64,000 nt of DNA from Clostridium acetobutylicum ATCC 824 (GCF_000008765.1 NC_003030.1:3134001-3198000); one strand, 5' to 3'; numbered from the stretch's first letter, positions 44,348 through 55,729 are shown. Made by a program: numbers and translations. Notes: generated from the sequence alone by a model not told the origin.

Positions 44348-45190
44348 TTAATTGCCATCTTCCATTATAAATTTTTTTATAACCTTTGCTACACCATTAT
44401 TATCATTTGTATCAGTTATATAATCAGCAAGCTTCTTTGCACTTTCACAACCATTTTCCATGACAACACCAAGTCCGCCATACTCTATCATTGATAAGTC
44501 ATTTTCACTATCACCTATTGTTATTATTTCTTCTCTCTTTATACCGTAAAATTCAGCTAAACTCTTTATAGCATTACCCTTAGAGACATTTTTTGATGTA
44601 ACCTCGATATTATGTCTTGATGAGCTTACAACCTCTATGTCATTCATTCTTTTTAACTCTTCTCTTATTGCTGATATCTTCTTTACATCCTTATCAATTA
44701 TTTCGCATTTTATAATATCATTGCTTTCCTTAAGCCCGTTTATATATGCACTATAATTTTTAACGTATTTTATCTTTAGTGTATTTTCATTATTTTTTAT
44801 GATAGATCCTATAAAAATAACCCACATTACAATATAAGCAAATTTGCTTGAACAAATAATACTATCGTGTGTATGAAGAGTTATATTTCCCTTTAGTCTA
44901 CTGCATACATTAAAAATTCTTGAAAGGGTGTCTGAACTAAGGACATTTTTGTAAATAATATTATTATCTCTTCCTCTTATAATTGCTCCGTTTGATGCAA
45001 TAACAGGTGATTTTACACCAATCAACTTTGAATAAAATGCAGCATTTGCGTATATTCTTCCCGTAGTTATAACTATATCCACACCTTTCGCATATGCTTT
45101 TCTTATTACTTCCTTAGTTTCTCCACTTACACAATGTTTGCTATTTAGAAGTGTTCCATCCATATCTATACATACTAGTTTATATTTCAT
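44348..45190 (-). CDS. Cof-type HAD phosphatase
   Basis: A 280-aa haloacid dehalogenase-superfamily phosphatase of the Cof/YidA IIB group. Motif I is DMDGTLLNSKH (nucleophile first Asp), motif II TTGR, motif III lysine in SKGNAIKSLA, and motif IV GDSENDLSM. The cap domain lies between about 85 and 190. Substrates of this class are sugar phosphates or cofactors; none is indicated here. GGGTGATAAG precedes ATG 45190. It is monocistronic, between two terminators. Confidence 0.9.
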   Translation of the reverse strand: MKYKLVCIDMDGTLLNSKHCVSGETKEVIRKAYAKGVDIVITTGRIYANAAFYSKLIGVKSPVIASNGAIIRGRDNNIIYKNVLSSDTLSRIFNVCSRLKGNITLHTHDSIICSSKFAYIVMWVIFIGSIIKNNENTLKIKYVKNYSAYINGLKESNDIIKCEIIDKDVKKISAIREELKRMNDIEVVSSSRHNIEVTSKNVSKGNAIKSLAEFYGIKREEIITIGDSENDLSMIEYGGLGVVMENGCESAKKLADYITDTNDNNGVAKVIKKFIMEDGN

Positions 45191-45296
45191 AGCTTATCAC
45201 CCACATTCAAATTATTGGTCAGGTTTAAAAATTTACATTTAGATTAATTTTATAATAGCCTGCTATATAACACAAGGATATATTATACTAATCTAC

Positions 45297-45385
45297 AAAA
45301 AAATATAGGTTGACTACTAGGATAAAACTTGAATTGATATTCTTCAAATCCAAGTCTTACCTTTAGCCAACCTACTACCCTAAGT
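45297..45385 (-). terminator. Long imperfect terminator hairpin after the helicase-nuclease gene
   Basis: About 30-bp imperfect arms (AGGTTG-ACT and AGGTTG-GCT ends facing each other) fold over 45308-45385, then the minus strand continues TATATTTTTTTG. It overlaps the gene's stop codon. Confidence 0.65.
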
Positions 45386-48300
45386 AATTATACTTTTTAT
45401 ACCCATATTTTCTAGCTTGCCACAGAGTGCATCCATTGTTAACTCTGGATTTCTATAAAACTCACTTCCCTTTAGCCTATAGAACTTCCATCCTACCCTT
45501 TCAAGTGCCATTTGCCTTTCTCTTTGCTTCTCCCAATTTTCAAGGTCATTATAATTTCCACTGTCACAAGCAATAGCAATTCTATTTGAAGCATCTTCTA
45601 TTATAAAATCAACTTTATATTTTCTAAGATCATCAAAAGGCTTTACATTGTATCCTCTTTTTCTTATATTATTGAAGACATCCTTTTCAAACTCATCTGC
45701 AAGAACCATCTTCTCTTTATTAATTTTATTTTTATTTAAGGCAGGATCAAGACAGTACCTTAAAAATTTCGTTCTAACACAATTATCGCTCAGCTTGTCC
45801 TCATCTACTGAATAAAATACCCACATTTGATTTCTCGCTCTACTAGCAGCAACGTTAAATCTTCTTAAGTCCGCTTCACGTGTTAGTGCGGAGATTTTAC
45901 TTCCATTTGAAACTACCAAAGATAAAAACATTATATCTCTTTCATCTCCTTGAAAAGAAAATGCATCTCCACATAAAATCTTTCTTTTAAGCATTTCCTT
46001 CTCTCCTAGTTTATGCCTAAGCATACTCTCAATGAGTTCAGATTGCTGTTCTCCAAGAAGAGATATAACTCCCATAGTCATGTTATCATATTTGGTGTCT
46101 GAACAACATTCTATTATACTATTTACAATTGCCTTTGCTTCATTTTCATTTGTTTGCCTTATATTATCCTTTAATCCGTCTTTTACCTTAACAACCTTCA
46201 CAGGTTCACTAAAGGCCTCTTTTGCCTTCGGATATCTAAGCGGTATTATCTCATTTGAGTAGCTTACCATATTGCTAAACCCTATTATTTCAGGTACACA
46301 TCTAAAATGTTCTCTTAAAAGAAGTCTGTCCGGAAATACTCTAAGTGCAGTATTGTAAAGGCTTGTCTGTAAATCAAACCATTGAGAATGTGGTATTCCC
46401 TTAAGATGTCTATTTATAAGTTCATCTACACTTCCTTCTTCAATTCCAACCGCTTGAGGACTTATTTGCTTATCGTCCCCTACTATAACAGCTCTCTTGC
46501 CTCTAAAAAGAGCACTTATACCAAATATATCACTTTGGTTACTCTCATCAAATATTACAACATCGAATAGATTGGAATTAAGTCCGATATTTTCTATAAC
46601 CTTATTTAAAGGCATTATCCAAACAGGTATACAATCTTTACATTTTTCCATTTCCATTTGAGCCATTTTCCTATACTTCAATACAAATTTTCCTGTTCCC
46701 CTACCTATCCTTTTTACAGCTTGAAGCCATGCATAAAGACTTCTTTTTTGAATATCTGTTGTATTATTAATTTCATTTAGCCAAGCTTTTTTCGATACAA
46801 TCCTTCTAATAAGTACTCTTTCCTTAATTTTTTCATTTTCAATTATTTCTTCAAGATTTTCCGTCTTTAACCTATGTGATTTTTCTAGTATATCATTCAT
46901 TTGCTTCCACTTCCAAGCAGCATTTAAATTCTTATATTGACTTCTTTTTTCAGAATTCAAAAGCTTACTAGTAAATATAGGTGCTATTTTTTCGATTTTA
47001 TTTTTAAGAGAATTTATCTCTTTTACCGTCTCTACCATGTTCTTTAGCCTTTGAACTTCAGAGTATGCCTTTTTAATTTTTTTGATATCTCTACTTTCAA
47101 TGGCTTCTGCCATAGGTTCCATTCCATAGGTATTTCTCGATAACTTAACCAGCCCATTTAAAAATGCTTTTGCTTTTTCATATTCAGCAATACTTTTAAT
47201 GCTAATTACACCTTTTTTTATCTTTGTATAAGTCTCCTTTTTATACCAATCCATTTTATTTAAAAACGTTATATTTTCCATATTAAGGAGTATCTTATTT
47301 TTATAATTGGCATTCCAATTAACTATATCTCCAATATCCTTTACCTGCTTTTCAAGCTTTATAAAAGTATTCGAATCAAACTTTTTAATTTCATCTCCTT
47401 TGAATTTTCTTACACTACTATTCCAAAGCTCCATTAACTTGTTTTGAATATCCACTTTTTCCAAAAAAAGCTTTAATATTTCAATCTTATCTCCAAATTG
47501 AAGATCCTCTCCATCAACAGCACACTCATTAAAAATATAATTTAAATTTCTATGTCTAATTTTAAAAAACTTATTGATTTTGCCTTTATTTTTAGCCCTA
47601 GCATATATGCTTTTGAAATCCTTTGAAAACTTTTGAAAATTCATGTCTTCTGGCATTGTGATTTTATGCGAAACAATTATAGTTTGTATATCTGAAAGAC
47701 GGCGTATGTACTCACTGCTTCTAACAAACAAATTCTTTATTTCAGGTCTCTCAATATCGCTAAAATAGTAACATGTCATAACATTTTTAAGCCAGCTCTT
47801 CTCAATCTCCTCCATCTTACTTTCAGCTCTATCAATTAGCTGTATAACCTTATCATGATCTATATTAACCTCTTTTTTATAGTTTATAGCCCATCCTTTT
47901 AAATTTATCTTGTCCTTACTATGATCCTTAACTGTGTAATTTTGAAAATTTCTTAAAATCTCCTCATACTCAGGAACTTCACCTAAAACTTTTAGAGAAG
48001 AATTCACCTTCTGCAAATCATCTATCCCAACATTATTTAGTAGGTATATAAAGTGTCCAAACTGTTGATTAGTGAATGGACACTTTAAATCTATAGGAAT
48101 TTCATCTTCTATCCAATTAAGCTGTTTTTCATTTTTATTAACCCATTTCGCTATCTCCATAAGGGTCATTGCCCTTCCACCTACGTTTAGCTTTTTATTC
48201 TCAATACACTCCAATTCTTTTATCTTGCTATATGTTTTTTCTTGATACTTTCTGCAAAACATAAGCTCATTCTCTAATGGCTTTATTTCCTTACTTACAT

Positions 48301-49435
48301 CGCTTGGATTTAATGATAGATTTTCAGTTATTCTTCTTACTGAATCATCAAGATCCTTAAGTGATTTAGTATCATCCCCTAAAAGACTTATGCATAAAGG
48401 TTTTACTTCTTTAGGTATTTTATCCGAAAGCACACGAAGCGCCCTTCCTGTCTGGCTTGTTACCAAAACTCTCTTTCCGTTAGCTAGTAAATGACATATG
48501 AGATTTACTATAGTATGACTCTTTCCTGTACCAGGAGGTCCTTGAACAACGACTCCAAAATTATCAGAAAGCTTCTTTACAATTTCCTTTTGTTCCTCAT
48601 TGTAATGAAGCGGAAATAATAAATTATCATTTATCTTTTTCCAAGCCTCAACTTCTTCATTATTCTCTTCGATATTTTGAGTTTCAACAAGAGCCTTTAT
48701 TGGCGCCGGAATTGGATACCCATCCTCTATACTATCTATAATACTCAAAAGCTCTTTGTTCCAAAGTCTATTGTCAGTTTTCCTCACAATTATAACCGCT
48801 TCATCATAAAACACAGGATACTTTGAGGGTTTTATTGAATTAATTGATGATACATGCTTTTGTATTTCACCTTTAGGATTTATTTCAGCACTAAGATAGT
48901 GTGTAACCTTATATAGAATATCCTTAACATTTTTCATTTCACGAATATCCAAGCAGCTTTTCTCAAATTCCTCTTTAACCTTTATTATCTCGTCCATATT
49001 AGGAATTGCTATTCCCGAAAACATATCCAATTCAAGAATAGTTTTGTTGTCATATGGTTTTAATATAAATTTCGCATTTTCCGCATCGAAACTCAATTCC
49101 ATTTTTGTTGTAAATATAGGGTGGAATATCTTTCTATCATCCTTGCACCATGAAAGCATGTAATTTCCGCACACAATTTCAATATTTTCATTGTTCTTCT
49201 GTATTCGCAAATAAAGCTGAAAAAAAGAATCATACAATTCTTTATTTTCCTTTCTTATTTCCAACCATATTTCCTGTGAATTATCCAGATTAACAACTAT
49301 ATTTTTATTGCTTTTAAGCTGATTTTTCCAATATAATTTATCATATTTCCCTACATCTCTTATTACGTCTTCATTCATGTTTTTTATACTTAACAAGTAA
49401 GAAAATAATTCCTTTACTTTAATTTTAGTATCCAT
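45380..49435 (-). CDS. SF1 helicase fused to a Vsr-like C-terminal nuclease
   Basis: A 1351-aa protein. N-terminal 280 residues are of unrecognised type. The SF1 (AAA_11/AAA_12, UPF1/Dna2-like) helicase has Q-motif HYNEEQ, Walker A QGPPGTGKS (K305), a large helical insertion (about 350-930), Walker B DESNQSD (963), VGDDKQISP, LREHFR and motif VI NVAASRARNQ. A C-terminal domain (about 1245-1345) fits the Vsr/DUF559 (MTES_1575) nuclease fold: VDFIIED, IAIACD, then RERQMALERVGWKFYRLKG. The arrangement resembles the single-gene antiviral helicase-nuclease 'hhe' type; defence is inferred. It is monocistronic among housekeeping genes. Confidence 0.85.
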   Translation of the reverse strand: MDTKIKVKELFSYLLSIKNMNEDVIRDVGKYDKLYWKNQLKSNKNIVVNLDNSQEIWLEIRKENKELYDSFFQLYLRIQKNNENIEIVCGNYMLSWCKDDRKIFHPIFTTKMELSFDAENAKFILKPYDNKTILELDMFSGIAIPNMDEIIKVKEEFEKSCLDIREMKNVKDILYKVTHYLSAEINPKGEIQKHVSSINSIKPSKYPVFYDEAVIIVRKTDNRLWNKELLSIIDSIEDGYPIPAPIKALVETQNIEENNEEVEAWKKINDNLLFPLHYNEEQKEIVKKLSDNFGVVVQGPPGTGKSHTIVNLICHLLANGKRVLVTSQTGRALRVLSDKIPKEVKPLCISLLGDDTKSLKDLDDSVRRITENLSLNPSDVSKEIKPLENELMFCRKYQEKTYSKIKELECIENKKLNVGGRAMTLMEIAKWVNKNEKQLNWIEDEIPIDLKCPFTNQQFGHFIYLLNNVGIDDLQKVNSSLKVLGEVPEYEEILRNFQNYTVKDHSKDKINLKGWAINYKKEVNIDHDKVIQLIDRAESKMEEIEKSWLKNVMTCYYFSDIERPEIKNLFVRSSEYIRRLSDIQTIIVSHKITMPEDMNFQKFSKDFKSIYARAKNKGKINKFFKIRHRNLNYIFNECAVDGEDLQFGDKIEILKLFLEKVDIQNKLMELWNSSVRKFKGDEIKKFDSNTFIKLEKQVKDIGDIVNWNANYKNKILLNMENITFLNKMDWYKKETYTKIKKGVISIKSIAEYEKAKAFLNGLVKLSRNTYGMEPMAEAIESRDIKKIKKAYSEVQRLKNMVETVKEINSLKNKIEKIAPIFTSKLLNSEKRSQYKNLNAAWKWKQMNDILEKSHRLKTENLEEIIENEKIKERVLIRRIVSKKAWLNEINNTTDIQKRSLYAWLQAVKRIGRGTGKFVLKYRKMAQMEMEKCKDCIPVWIMPLNKVIENIGLNSNLFDVVIFDESNQSDIFGISALFRGKRAVIVGDDKQISPQAVGIEEGSVDELINRHLKGIPHSQWFDLQTSLYNTALRVFPDRLLLREHFRCVPEIIGFSNMVSYSNEIIPLRYPKAKEAFSEPVKVVKVKDGLKDNIRQTNENEAKAIVNSIIECCSDTKYDNMTMGVISLLGEQQSELIESMLRHKLGEKEMLKRKILCGDAFSFQGDERDIMFLSLVVSNGSKISALTREADLRRFNVAASRARNQMWVFYSVDEDKLSDNCVRTKFLRYCLDPALNKNKINKEKMVLADEFEKDVFNNIRKRGYNVKPFDDLRKYKVDFIIEDASNRIAIACDSGNYNDLENWEKQRERQMALERVGWKFYRLKGSEFYRNPELTMDALCGKLENMGIKSIIT

Positions 49436-49615
49436 TCAAACTCCCCCATATTAATAAAGTTTTATTGTAAAATAATCTATAGTATATGGTTATATTTTCC
49501 ATTTCTTATAACATTATACCACATATTTACAATTATTCAAATTTAATTTCATTAGGAGCAAAATATTGATACTAAATTATATTAGACATAATTTTATGAG
49601 AATTTAATGCAAAAT

Positions 49616-49652
49616 AAAACCCCCACACTTATAACTTTTGCGTGAGGGTTTT
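49616..49652 (-). terminator. Intrinsic terminator after ccpA
   Basis: Minus-strand AAAACCCTCACGC faces GTGTGGGGGTTTT and is followed by TTTTATTTTGC, within 90 bp of the ccpA stop. Confidence 0.85.
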
Positions 49653-49705
49653 ACAAGAAAACCAATGTAAAACTTAATTTAACCGTTTTTCCTATAAATT
49701 ATATT

Positions 49706-50710
49706 TTATTTACATGAATCTCTCTCAATTATATTGTAATCAAGTACATAATGAAGACATTCTGGTTCTGCTTTATTTATTATTTTTATAAGCATTCTCA
49801 TTCCAACAGATCCCATATCGTAAGTAGGTTGCTCTATTGTAGTAAGCTTTGGATAAAATATTGATGATGTATAAATATTGTCAAAGCCTACAACATCTAC
49901 ATCCTTTGGAACATCTATACCATTTTCTCTAAGTGCATTTATAGCTCCCATAGCTATCTCATCACATGCACAAAAAACAGCATCAATCTTTTCCTTTTTA
50001 ATTATAACATTTATTCCGTCTGTTCCATCTATAGCCTTCAAACCACCAAATTGTATTAAATTTTCATTAAGCGGAATATTGTTATCTAAAAGAGCCTTCT
50101 TGTATCCTTCATAGATTATAGCTCTAGCATTATTTTTTAATTTAGGGTTTACACCTACATAAGCAATTTTATTGTTACCCTTTTTAATTAAATAATTTAC
50201 TGCATCATAGGCAGCTTTAGCATTATCTATTGTTACACTTGGAAAGGCATTCTCGTCTTCACTTTCCCTTGTCTCAACAAGCACTGTAGGAATCTTAAGA
50301 TCTCTTAATAATTGAAGTATTTCAGGTGCTAAGGAATTACTCATGTAAATAACTCCATCAACCATCTTCTCCTTAAGAACTCTAATGTAATCTTTTTCTT
50401 TCGATATATCTAAATCTGTATTACATAAAATTACATTATAATTATATATATTAGACACATCTTCCGCTCCCCTTACTATCTCTGGGTAAAACTGGCTTGA
50501 TATATCAGGTATAACGATTCCAATTGTTCTTGTTCTTTGCGTTTTTAAACTTCTTGCTACGATATTAGGTCTATAATCTAACTTTTTAATTGCTTCCATT
50601 ACTTTTTTCTTAGTCTCTTCATTTACAACGTCTACATTGTTTAGAACTCTTGAAACTGTTGCAATAGATACTCTCGCTTCTCTAGCGACATCTTTAATAG
50701 AGGCAGCCAT
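49706..50710 (-). CDS. ccpA: LacI-family catabolite control protein
   Basis: A 334-aa regulator. The helix-turn-helix is at 3-22 (SIKDVAREARVSIATVSRVLN), with the LacI hinge helix near 50 (NIVARSLK). The periplasmic-binding-like core follows. The hinge and core resemble CcpA, which represses or activates carbon metabolism genes when bound to HPr-Ser-P at cre sites. Location beside ileS agrees with my recollection of C. acetobutylicum CcpA. ATG 50710 (after AGGAG, 8-nt spacing) is preferred to GTG 50719. Assignment to CcpA rather than another LacI member is likely, not certain. Confidence 0.85.
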   Translation of the reverse strand: MAASIKDVAREARVSIATVSRVLNNVDVVNEETKKKVMEAIKKLDYRPNIVARSLKTQRTRTIGIVIPDISSQFYPEIVRGAEDVSNIYNYNVILCNTDLDISKEKDYIRVLKEKMVDGVIYMSNSLAPEILQLLRDLKIPTVLVETRESEDENAFPSVTIDNAKAAYDAVNYLIKKGNNKIAYVGVNPKLKNNARAIIYEGYKKALLDNNIPLNENLIQFGGLKAIDGTDGINVIIKKEKIDAVFCACDEIAMGAINALRENGIDVPKDVDVVGFDNIYTSSIFYPKLTTIEQPTYDMGSVGMRMLIKIINKAEPECLHYVLDYNIIERDSCK

Positions 50711-50872
50711 AAAAATCACTCCTATAATTCTATATTTAAGCTATTATAATTGTATCTCACCTGAACTAATAGTTATAATCTTTTTATAACATATTTCCTG
50801 GTAAAACGCAAATTTTCTATTGTTATATAACATATACTTAAAATTTCAATTAATATCATTAGAATAATAAAT

Positions 50873-50917
50873 GATAAGCAGTAGGTCTAAAATTTATTTA
50901 TGATCCTACCACTTATC
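50873..50917 (-). terminator. Probable terminator hairpin after ileS
   Basis: GATAAGCAGTAGGTC and GATCCTACCACTTATC form an imperfect stem. The U run after it is weak (TTTATTATT). Confidence 0.6.
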
Positions 50918-50954
50918 ACTTATACTTTTAACATTTGTCACCAATACTTAGGGA

Positions 50955-53900
50955 TTAACAATTCTTTTTAACAAATACGTTAAGTTCTTCCCCATTTATA
51001 TTGTAAATAGCAGCTTCCTTATTTTCACTATATATTATATCGGTTGCTAATGTTTCCTTTTTAATAGTATCTTCAAATTTTCTAATTACATTCTCAAGTT
51101 TCTCATTTCCTGAAACGTAAATCTCTATTTTATCAGCAACTTCAAAACCACTTTCTTTTCTCATGTTTTGAACCTTACTTAATACTTCTCTTAAATAGCC
51201 CTCTTCTCTAAGTTCATCAGTTATTGTTGTCTCAAGAACTATTCCTATTTCTCCAATACCTGCAAATGCAAAGCCCTCAAGTCCCTGCATTGTAACAAGA
51301 AGATTTTCGCTGTTAAGTTCTATTTCAGTACCATCTACATCAATCTTTACAGCCTCTCCACTTCTTACTCTTTCAGCAAGCTTCATCTGATCCATTGAAG
51401 AAATTTCTTTTCTTATCTTAGGAATAAGTTTTCCATAAGACTTACCAAGCACAGGTAAATTAGGCTTTATTTCAAAGTTAACATATTTAGAAAGATCTGC
51501 GCCAAACTCTACCTTTTTAACATTAAGTTCATCTCTTATTATATCTCCATAATAATCTGGAAGAGCTTTTGTACTTACACGCATTTCATAAAGTGGCTGT
51601 CTGTTTTTAATATTAGCTCCATTTCTAGCACTTCTTCCAAGCTTAACTATTGATATAGCAAGCTTCATTTCCTCTTCAAGACTGCTATCTATGAGACTTT
51701 CATCGTATTCAGGCCATTTACAAAGATGTACGCTTTCCTCTGCACCTTCATTTATACTAGTAACTAAACTCTGATATATCTGCTCTGTCATGAATGGTAT
51801 GAATGGTGCTGCAACCTTTGACAAAGTCACAAGAACTCTATATAAAGTTACATATGCTCCTACCTTATCATCAGTAAGCTCTTGAGTCCAATATCTTGAT
51901 CTATTTCTTCTTACATACCAATTTGAAAGATCATCTACAAAATCCTGTATTTCAAGCGCTGCTTGAGTTATTCCATATGAATCAAGGTAATTTCCAACAT
52001 CCTTTGTAAGTGTATTTAACCTAGATACAATCCACTTATCCATAACATTTCCAGAAACAAAATCCTTATAGTCATTTGGATTGAATTTATCTATTTCCGC
52101 ATACAGTACATAGAATGAATATACATTCCACAAAGTACTTAAAAATTTTCTTTGAGTTTCTGCTACATCTTCCTGTGAAAATCTAGTTGGAAGCCATGGT
52201 GCACTTGATGTGTAGAAATGCCATCTACAAGCATCTGCTCCCTGATTATCTAAAACATCAAATGGATCTACAACATTTCCCTTATGCTTTGACATTTTTA
52301 GTCCATGTTTATCTAGAACGTGACCTAATACTATACAATTTTCAAAAGAGCTCTTATCAAATATTGATGTAGAAATTGCAAGCAATGTATAGAACCATCC
52401 TCTTGTTTGGTCAACAGCTTCTGATATAAACTGTGCTGGGAAGGTATTTTCAAACACTTCCTTGTTTTCAAAAGGATAATGAAGCTGTGCAAAAGGCATT
52501 GAACCTGAATCAAACCAGCAGTCTATAACCTCTTCGGTTCTTGTCATAGGCTTACCACACTTAGGACATGTAAGTTTTACTTCGTCAATGTATGGTTTAT
52601 GAAGCTCTATGTTTTCTGGAACATTGATTCCCTTCTCTTTAAGCTCTTCAATACTTCCAACGCAATCTCTATGACCGCATTCACATTGCCAAATTGGGAG
52701 TGGTGTACCCCAATATCTGTCTCTGCTTATACCCCAGTCTATAACATTTTCAACGAACTTACCAAATCTTCCTGTCCTTATGTTATCTGGATACCAGTGA
52801 ATTTTATTATTATTTTCAACTAGTTTATCCCTTAAAGAAGTCATTCTTACAAACCAGCTATCTCTTGGATAATATAAAAGTGGTGTATCACATCTCCAGC
52901 AGTGAGGATATGAGTGAGTAAACTTCTCTGACTTATATAAAGTTCCATTTTCCTTCATGTATTCAAGAATCTTAGGATCTGCTTTCTTTACAAACAATCC
53001 CTTCCATGGTTCAACTTCATCCACAAATTTACCTTCACCATTAACTAAATTTATAAGTGGCAAATCGTATTTTTTACCAAGCATGTTATCATCTTCACCA
53101 TAAGCAGGCGCTATATGAACTATTCCAGTACCATCTGATAAAGTTACAAAATCACCGTGTACAACATAAAATGCTTTTTTATCAGGATTTGCAAATTTAA
53201 ATAGCTGTTCATATTCCATTCCCAAAAGTTTTTCACCTTTGAACTCAGAAACTACTTCATATTCTCCTTCAAGTACAGTTAAAAGTGCTTTTGCAAGTAT
53301 TAAATGCTCTCCATTGTTTATAACCTCTACGTAATCGTAAGCCTTATTAATAGCAAGTGCTACGTTACTTGGAAGTGTCCATGGTGTTGTTGTCCATGCT
53401 AATATATATTTATTTTCTTCACCTTTTACTTTAAATTTAACAAAAGCTGTTGCTTCTTTTACATCTTTGTATCCTTGAGCAACTTCGTGAGAAGAAAGCG
53501 CAGTTCCACACCTAGGGCAATACGGAACTATTTTATGACCTTTATATAAAAGATCCTTATCCCACATTTGTTTTAAAGCCCACCATACGGATTCTATATA
53601 ATCATTGTGATAAGTTACATAAGGATTTTCCATGTCAACCCAATAACCTAGCTTTTCGGACATATCCTTCCACAAGCTAACATATGAGAAAACACTCTCC
53701 TTACATTCTTTAACAAACTTTTCTATTCCGTATTCCTCTATTTGAGGTTTTCCTGAAATTCCAAGTTTCTTCTCTATCTCAAGCTCTACAGGAAGTCCGT
53801 GAGTATCCCATCCAGCTTTCCTTGGAACCTTGTAGCCCTTCATTACTTTATATCTTGGAATTAAATCCTTCATTACTCTTGTAATAATATGACCTACATG

Positions 53901-54062
53901 GGGTCTTCCATTTGCAGTTGGTGGACCATCATAAAAACTAAAATATTCACCATCCTGATTTGAGTTAAAGCTTTTTTTCACTATTTCCTTTTCATGCCAT
54001 AATTTTAGTACGTCTCTTTCAATGTCAACAAACGATTTGCTAGAATCAACTTTCTTATACAT
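50955..54062 (-). CDS. ileS: Isoleucyl-tRNA synthetase
   Basis: A 1035-aa class I aminoacyl-tRNA synthetase. It has the HIGH-type motif [10 protein letters not shown], an editing domain with TTPWTLPSN, the cysteines of a zinc-like knuckle CPKCGKPM, and KMSKS as KMSKHKGN. C-terminal anticodon and zinc-binding regions are present; the long form resembles eukaryote-like (mupirocin-resistant) IleRS2. The longest ORF starts at 54164, but those 34 extra codons overlap the T-box leader; ATG 54062 has GGAAAGGAG at 7-nt spacing and is used here. Confidence 0.95.
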   Translation of the reverse strand: MYKKVDSSKSFVDIERDVLKLWHEKEIVKKSFNSNQDGEYFSFYDGPPTANGRPHVGHIITRVMKDLIPRYKVMKGYKVPRKAGWDTHGLPVELEIEKKLGISGKPQIEEYGIEKFVKECKESVFSYVSLWKDMSEKLGYWVDMENPYVTYHNDYIESVWWALKQMWDKDLLYKGHKIVPYCPRCGTALSSHEVAQGYKDVKEATAFVKFKVKGEENKYILAWTTTPWTLPSNVALAINKAYDYVEVINNGEHLILAKALLTVLEGEYEVVSEFKGEKLLGMEYEQLFKFANPDKKAFYVVHGDFVTLSDGTGIVHIAPAYGEDDNMLGKKYDLPLINLVNGEGKFVDEVEPWKGLFVKKADPKILEYMKENGTLYKSEKFTHSYPHCWRCDTPLLYYPRDSWFVRMTSLRDKLVENNNKIHWYPDNIRTGRFGKFVENVIDWGISRDRYWGTPLPIWQCECGHRDCVGSIEELKEKGINVPENIELHKPYIDEVKLTCPKCGKPMTRTEEVIDCWFDSGSMPFAQLHYPFENKEVFENTFPAQFISEAVDQTRGWFYTLLAISTSIFDKSSFENCIVLGHVLDKHGLKMSKHKGNVVDPFDVLDNQGADACRWHFYTSSAPWLPTRFSQEDVAETQRKFLSTLWNVYSFYVLYAEIDKFNPNDYKDFVSGNVMDKWIVSRLNTLTKDVGNYLDSYGITQAALEIQDFVDDLSNWYVRRNRSRYWTQELTDDKVGAYVTLYRVLVTLSKVAAPFIPFMTEQIYQSLVTSINEGAEESVHLCKWPEYDESLIDSSLEEEMKLAISIVKLGRSARNGANIKNRQPLYEMRVSTKALPDYYGDIIRDELNVKKVEFGADLSKYVNFEIKPNLPVLGKSYGKLIPKIRKEISSMDQMKLAERVRSGEAVKIDVDGTEIELNSENLLVTMQGLEGFAFAGIGEIGIVLETTITDELREEGYLREVLSKVQNMRKESGFEVADKIEIYVSGNEKLENVIRKFEDTIKKETLATDIIYSENKEAAIYNINGEELNVFVKKNC

Positions 54063-54175
54063 TATGAAACTCCTTTCCAAAACGTTAGTCATAGAAAAAC
54101 TAGTAGAGAATTCGCTTACATACATAAGTTTCACAACTACTAACTTTCCTATTTTTTCATTCACATATAATAAAA

Positions 54176-54400
54176 AACTCCGCCCTAAAATAGGACGAAG
54201 TTACATTCGCTTATATACCACCTATGGTTTAATCTTCAGGCACTTTTTAATACCCTATTCTTTAACGCAGAATTACGAAAAAACTTACTATAATTTCAGT
54301 CTCCAGCTCCAGGGTGATTTTCCTTAAACTTAAGCTGCAAAGTTTCCACCATTTCCTTGCTCTCTATAAGCTTTCCTAAAAGTACTTTTCCCTTTCTACA
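54176..54400 (-). ncRNA. Isoleucine T-box leader controlling ileS
   Basis: On the minus strand: AGAGAGC and GGTGGAAACTTTGCAG of stem I, then CACCCTGGAGC, then TGAAATTATAG with a likely AUU specifier. Downstream is the T-box bulge AGGTGGTATATAAGCG (TGGT pairs with the tRNA ACCA end), followed by the terminator ACTTCGTCCT/AGGGCGGAGT plus U6 (54170-54202). Uncharged tRNA-Ile would favour the antiterminator. The distal gap 54400-54675 holds the promoters of ileS and the DUF5050 gene and shows nothing else. Confidence 0.92.
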
Positions 54401-54684
54401 CTATTTTCCTTAATATTAATATATTATAGCTTATATCGTATTATATTACAAGATATTATTTATGTCAAATGAATCAATTATAGTCACTATGCCCCTTATC
54501 TTTTCTAACTATATTTCTAATCAATAAATCACTAATATAAGTATATTTATTAATCATAATAAAATTAAAACCTCTGATAGATATGTATTCTATTTCTTTT
54601 TAGTGTTTTACTTATCATAATATTGGTTAAACTTTATATAGTATATAACTATTAACTAAATTTATCAAAAATGGGGTGCTAGTT

Positions 54685-55686
54685 ATGAAAAAAATTGTCT
54701 TAATAGTTACTCTTGTAATATTTTTTTTAGCTACTGGTTGCAAAAATACCACTATTAGTAAAGCCTCAAACAATACACCTAAACCTAACAAAAATAAAAT
54801 TTTTTATGAAAAGTATGAAAAAGATTGTTATGGTAATGGAAATTCCGTTGGAAATATTAGCAACTATGGTACTGCCTGCGAAGACACGAATTACATATAC
54901 TACTCTATAACCTATGGTGCTACAGGAATATACAAAATGAATTATGATGGCTCAAATAAAACAAAGCTAACCTCTGACAAAGCCTACTATTTAAATTCAG
55001 ATAAGGATTTTCTCTACTATAGAAATGTGTCCGATGAAGGGAGACTTTATAAAATCAATAAGTCAAGCTTAAAAACTTCAAAATTAACCAATGATAAAGT
55101 GTTTTATCTTAATCTTTCAAAGGGCTATCTTTATTATCAGAATGAAAATGACGGAAATAAATTATATAAGATAAAAACTGATGGTTCAGACAGACAAAAA
55201 CTAAACGATTCATACTCCTCCTATATCACAGTTGTTGACAACTATATATACTATCAAAATGAAACTCTTGGAAATTCTTTGTATAGAATAAAGAATACCG
55301 GAGAAGATGATACTAAACTAAACGATGACACTTCAATTTACATAAATGTTTTTAATGACTTTATATACTATACAAATGATTCAGATAACGGAACGGTTTA
55401 TAAAATCAAAAATGATGGGAGTGAGAAACAACAGGTAGACAGTACTTCATCTCATTACTTAAATTTTAGTGGAAATTTGCTATATTCAAGTGATAATAAA
55501 CGAAATCTATTCTTTAGAATTAATAACAATAACTTAAATAAAGTAGTATTTAATTCTAATAGAATTTCAAAAATATCAAATATAAATGTTATAAATAGTT
55601 TTGTTTTCTTCGACGGAACGACTAATGATGGAAACTCAAATTACATTATGAAAACTGATGGAACAGAACTTAGAAAGCTTCAGTAA
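54685..55686 (+). CDS. DUF5050 repeat lipoprotein
   Basis: A 333-aa exported lipoprotein. The signal peptide ends in lipobox ATGC, with the mature protein anchored by that cysteine near residue 20. The body is repeats of about 40 residues such as 'IYKMNYDGSNKTKLTSD', 'LYKIKTDGSDRQKLND', of the DUF5050 beta-propeller kind, likely a carbohydrate- or protein-binding surface. ATG 54685 has GGGGTG at 6 nt, so GTG 54676 is rejected. It is monocistronic. Function is unknown. Confidence 0.8.
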   Translation: MKKIVLIVTLVIFFLATGCKNTTISKASNNTPKPNKNKIFYEKYEKDCYGNGNSVGNISNYGTACEDTNYIYYSITYGATGIYKMNYDGSNKTKLTSDKAYYLNSDKDFLYYRNVSDEGRLYKINKSSLKTSKLTNDKVFYLNLSKGYLYYQNENDGNKLYKIKTDGSDRQKLNDSYSSYITVVDNYIYYQNETLGNSLYRIKNTGEDDTKLNDDTSIYINVFNDFIYYTNDSDNGTVYKIKNDGSEKQQVDSTSSHYLNFSGNLLYSSDNKRNLFFRINNNNLNKVVFNSNRISKISNINVINSFVFFDGTTNDGNSNYIMKTDGTELRKLQ

Positions 55687-55729
55687 AAAAGCTATAGTAG
55701 CTCTAAGCTAAAACTACTACAGCTTTTTT
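55685..55729. terminator. Bidirectional terminator after the DUF5050 gene
   Basis: AAAAAAGCT...TAGTAG pairs with CTACTA...AGCTTTTTT across a 13-nt loop, with T runs on both strands. Confidence 0.85.

Noticed and set aside
54063-54164. N-terminal 34-codon extension of ileS
   Set aside because: It falls in the T-box leader just after its terminator, has no ribosome binding site, and a strong one precedes ATG 54062.
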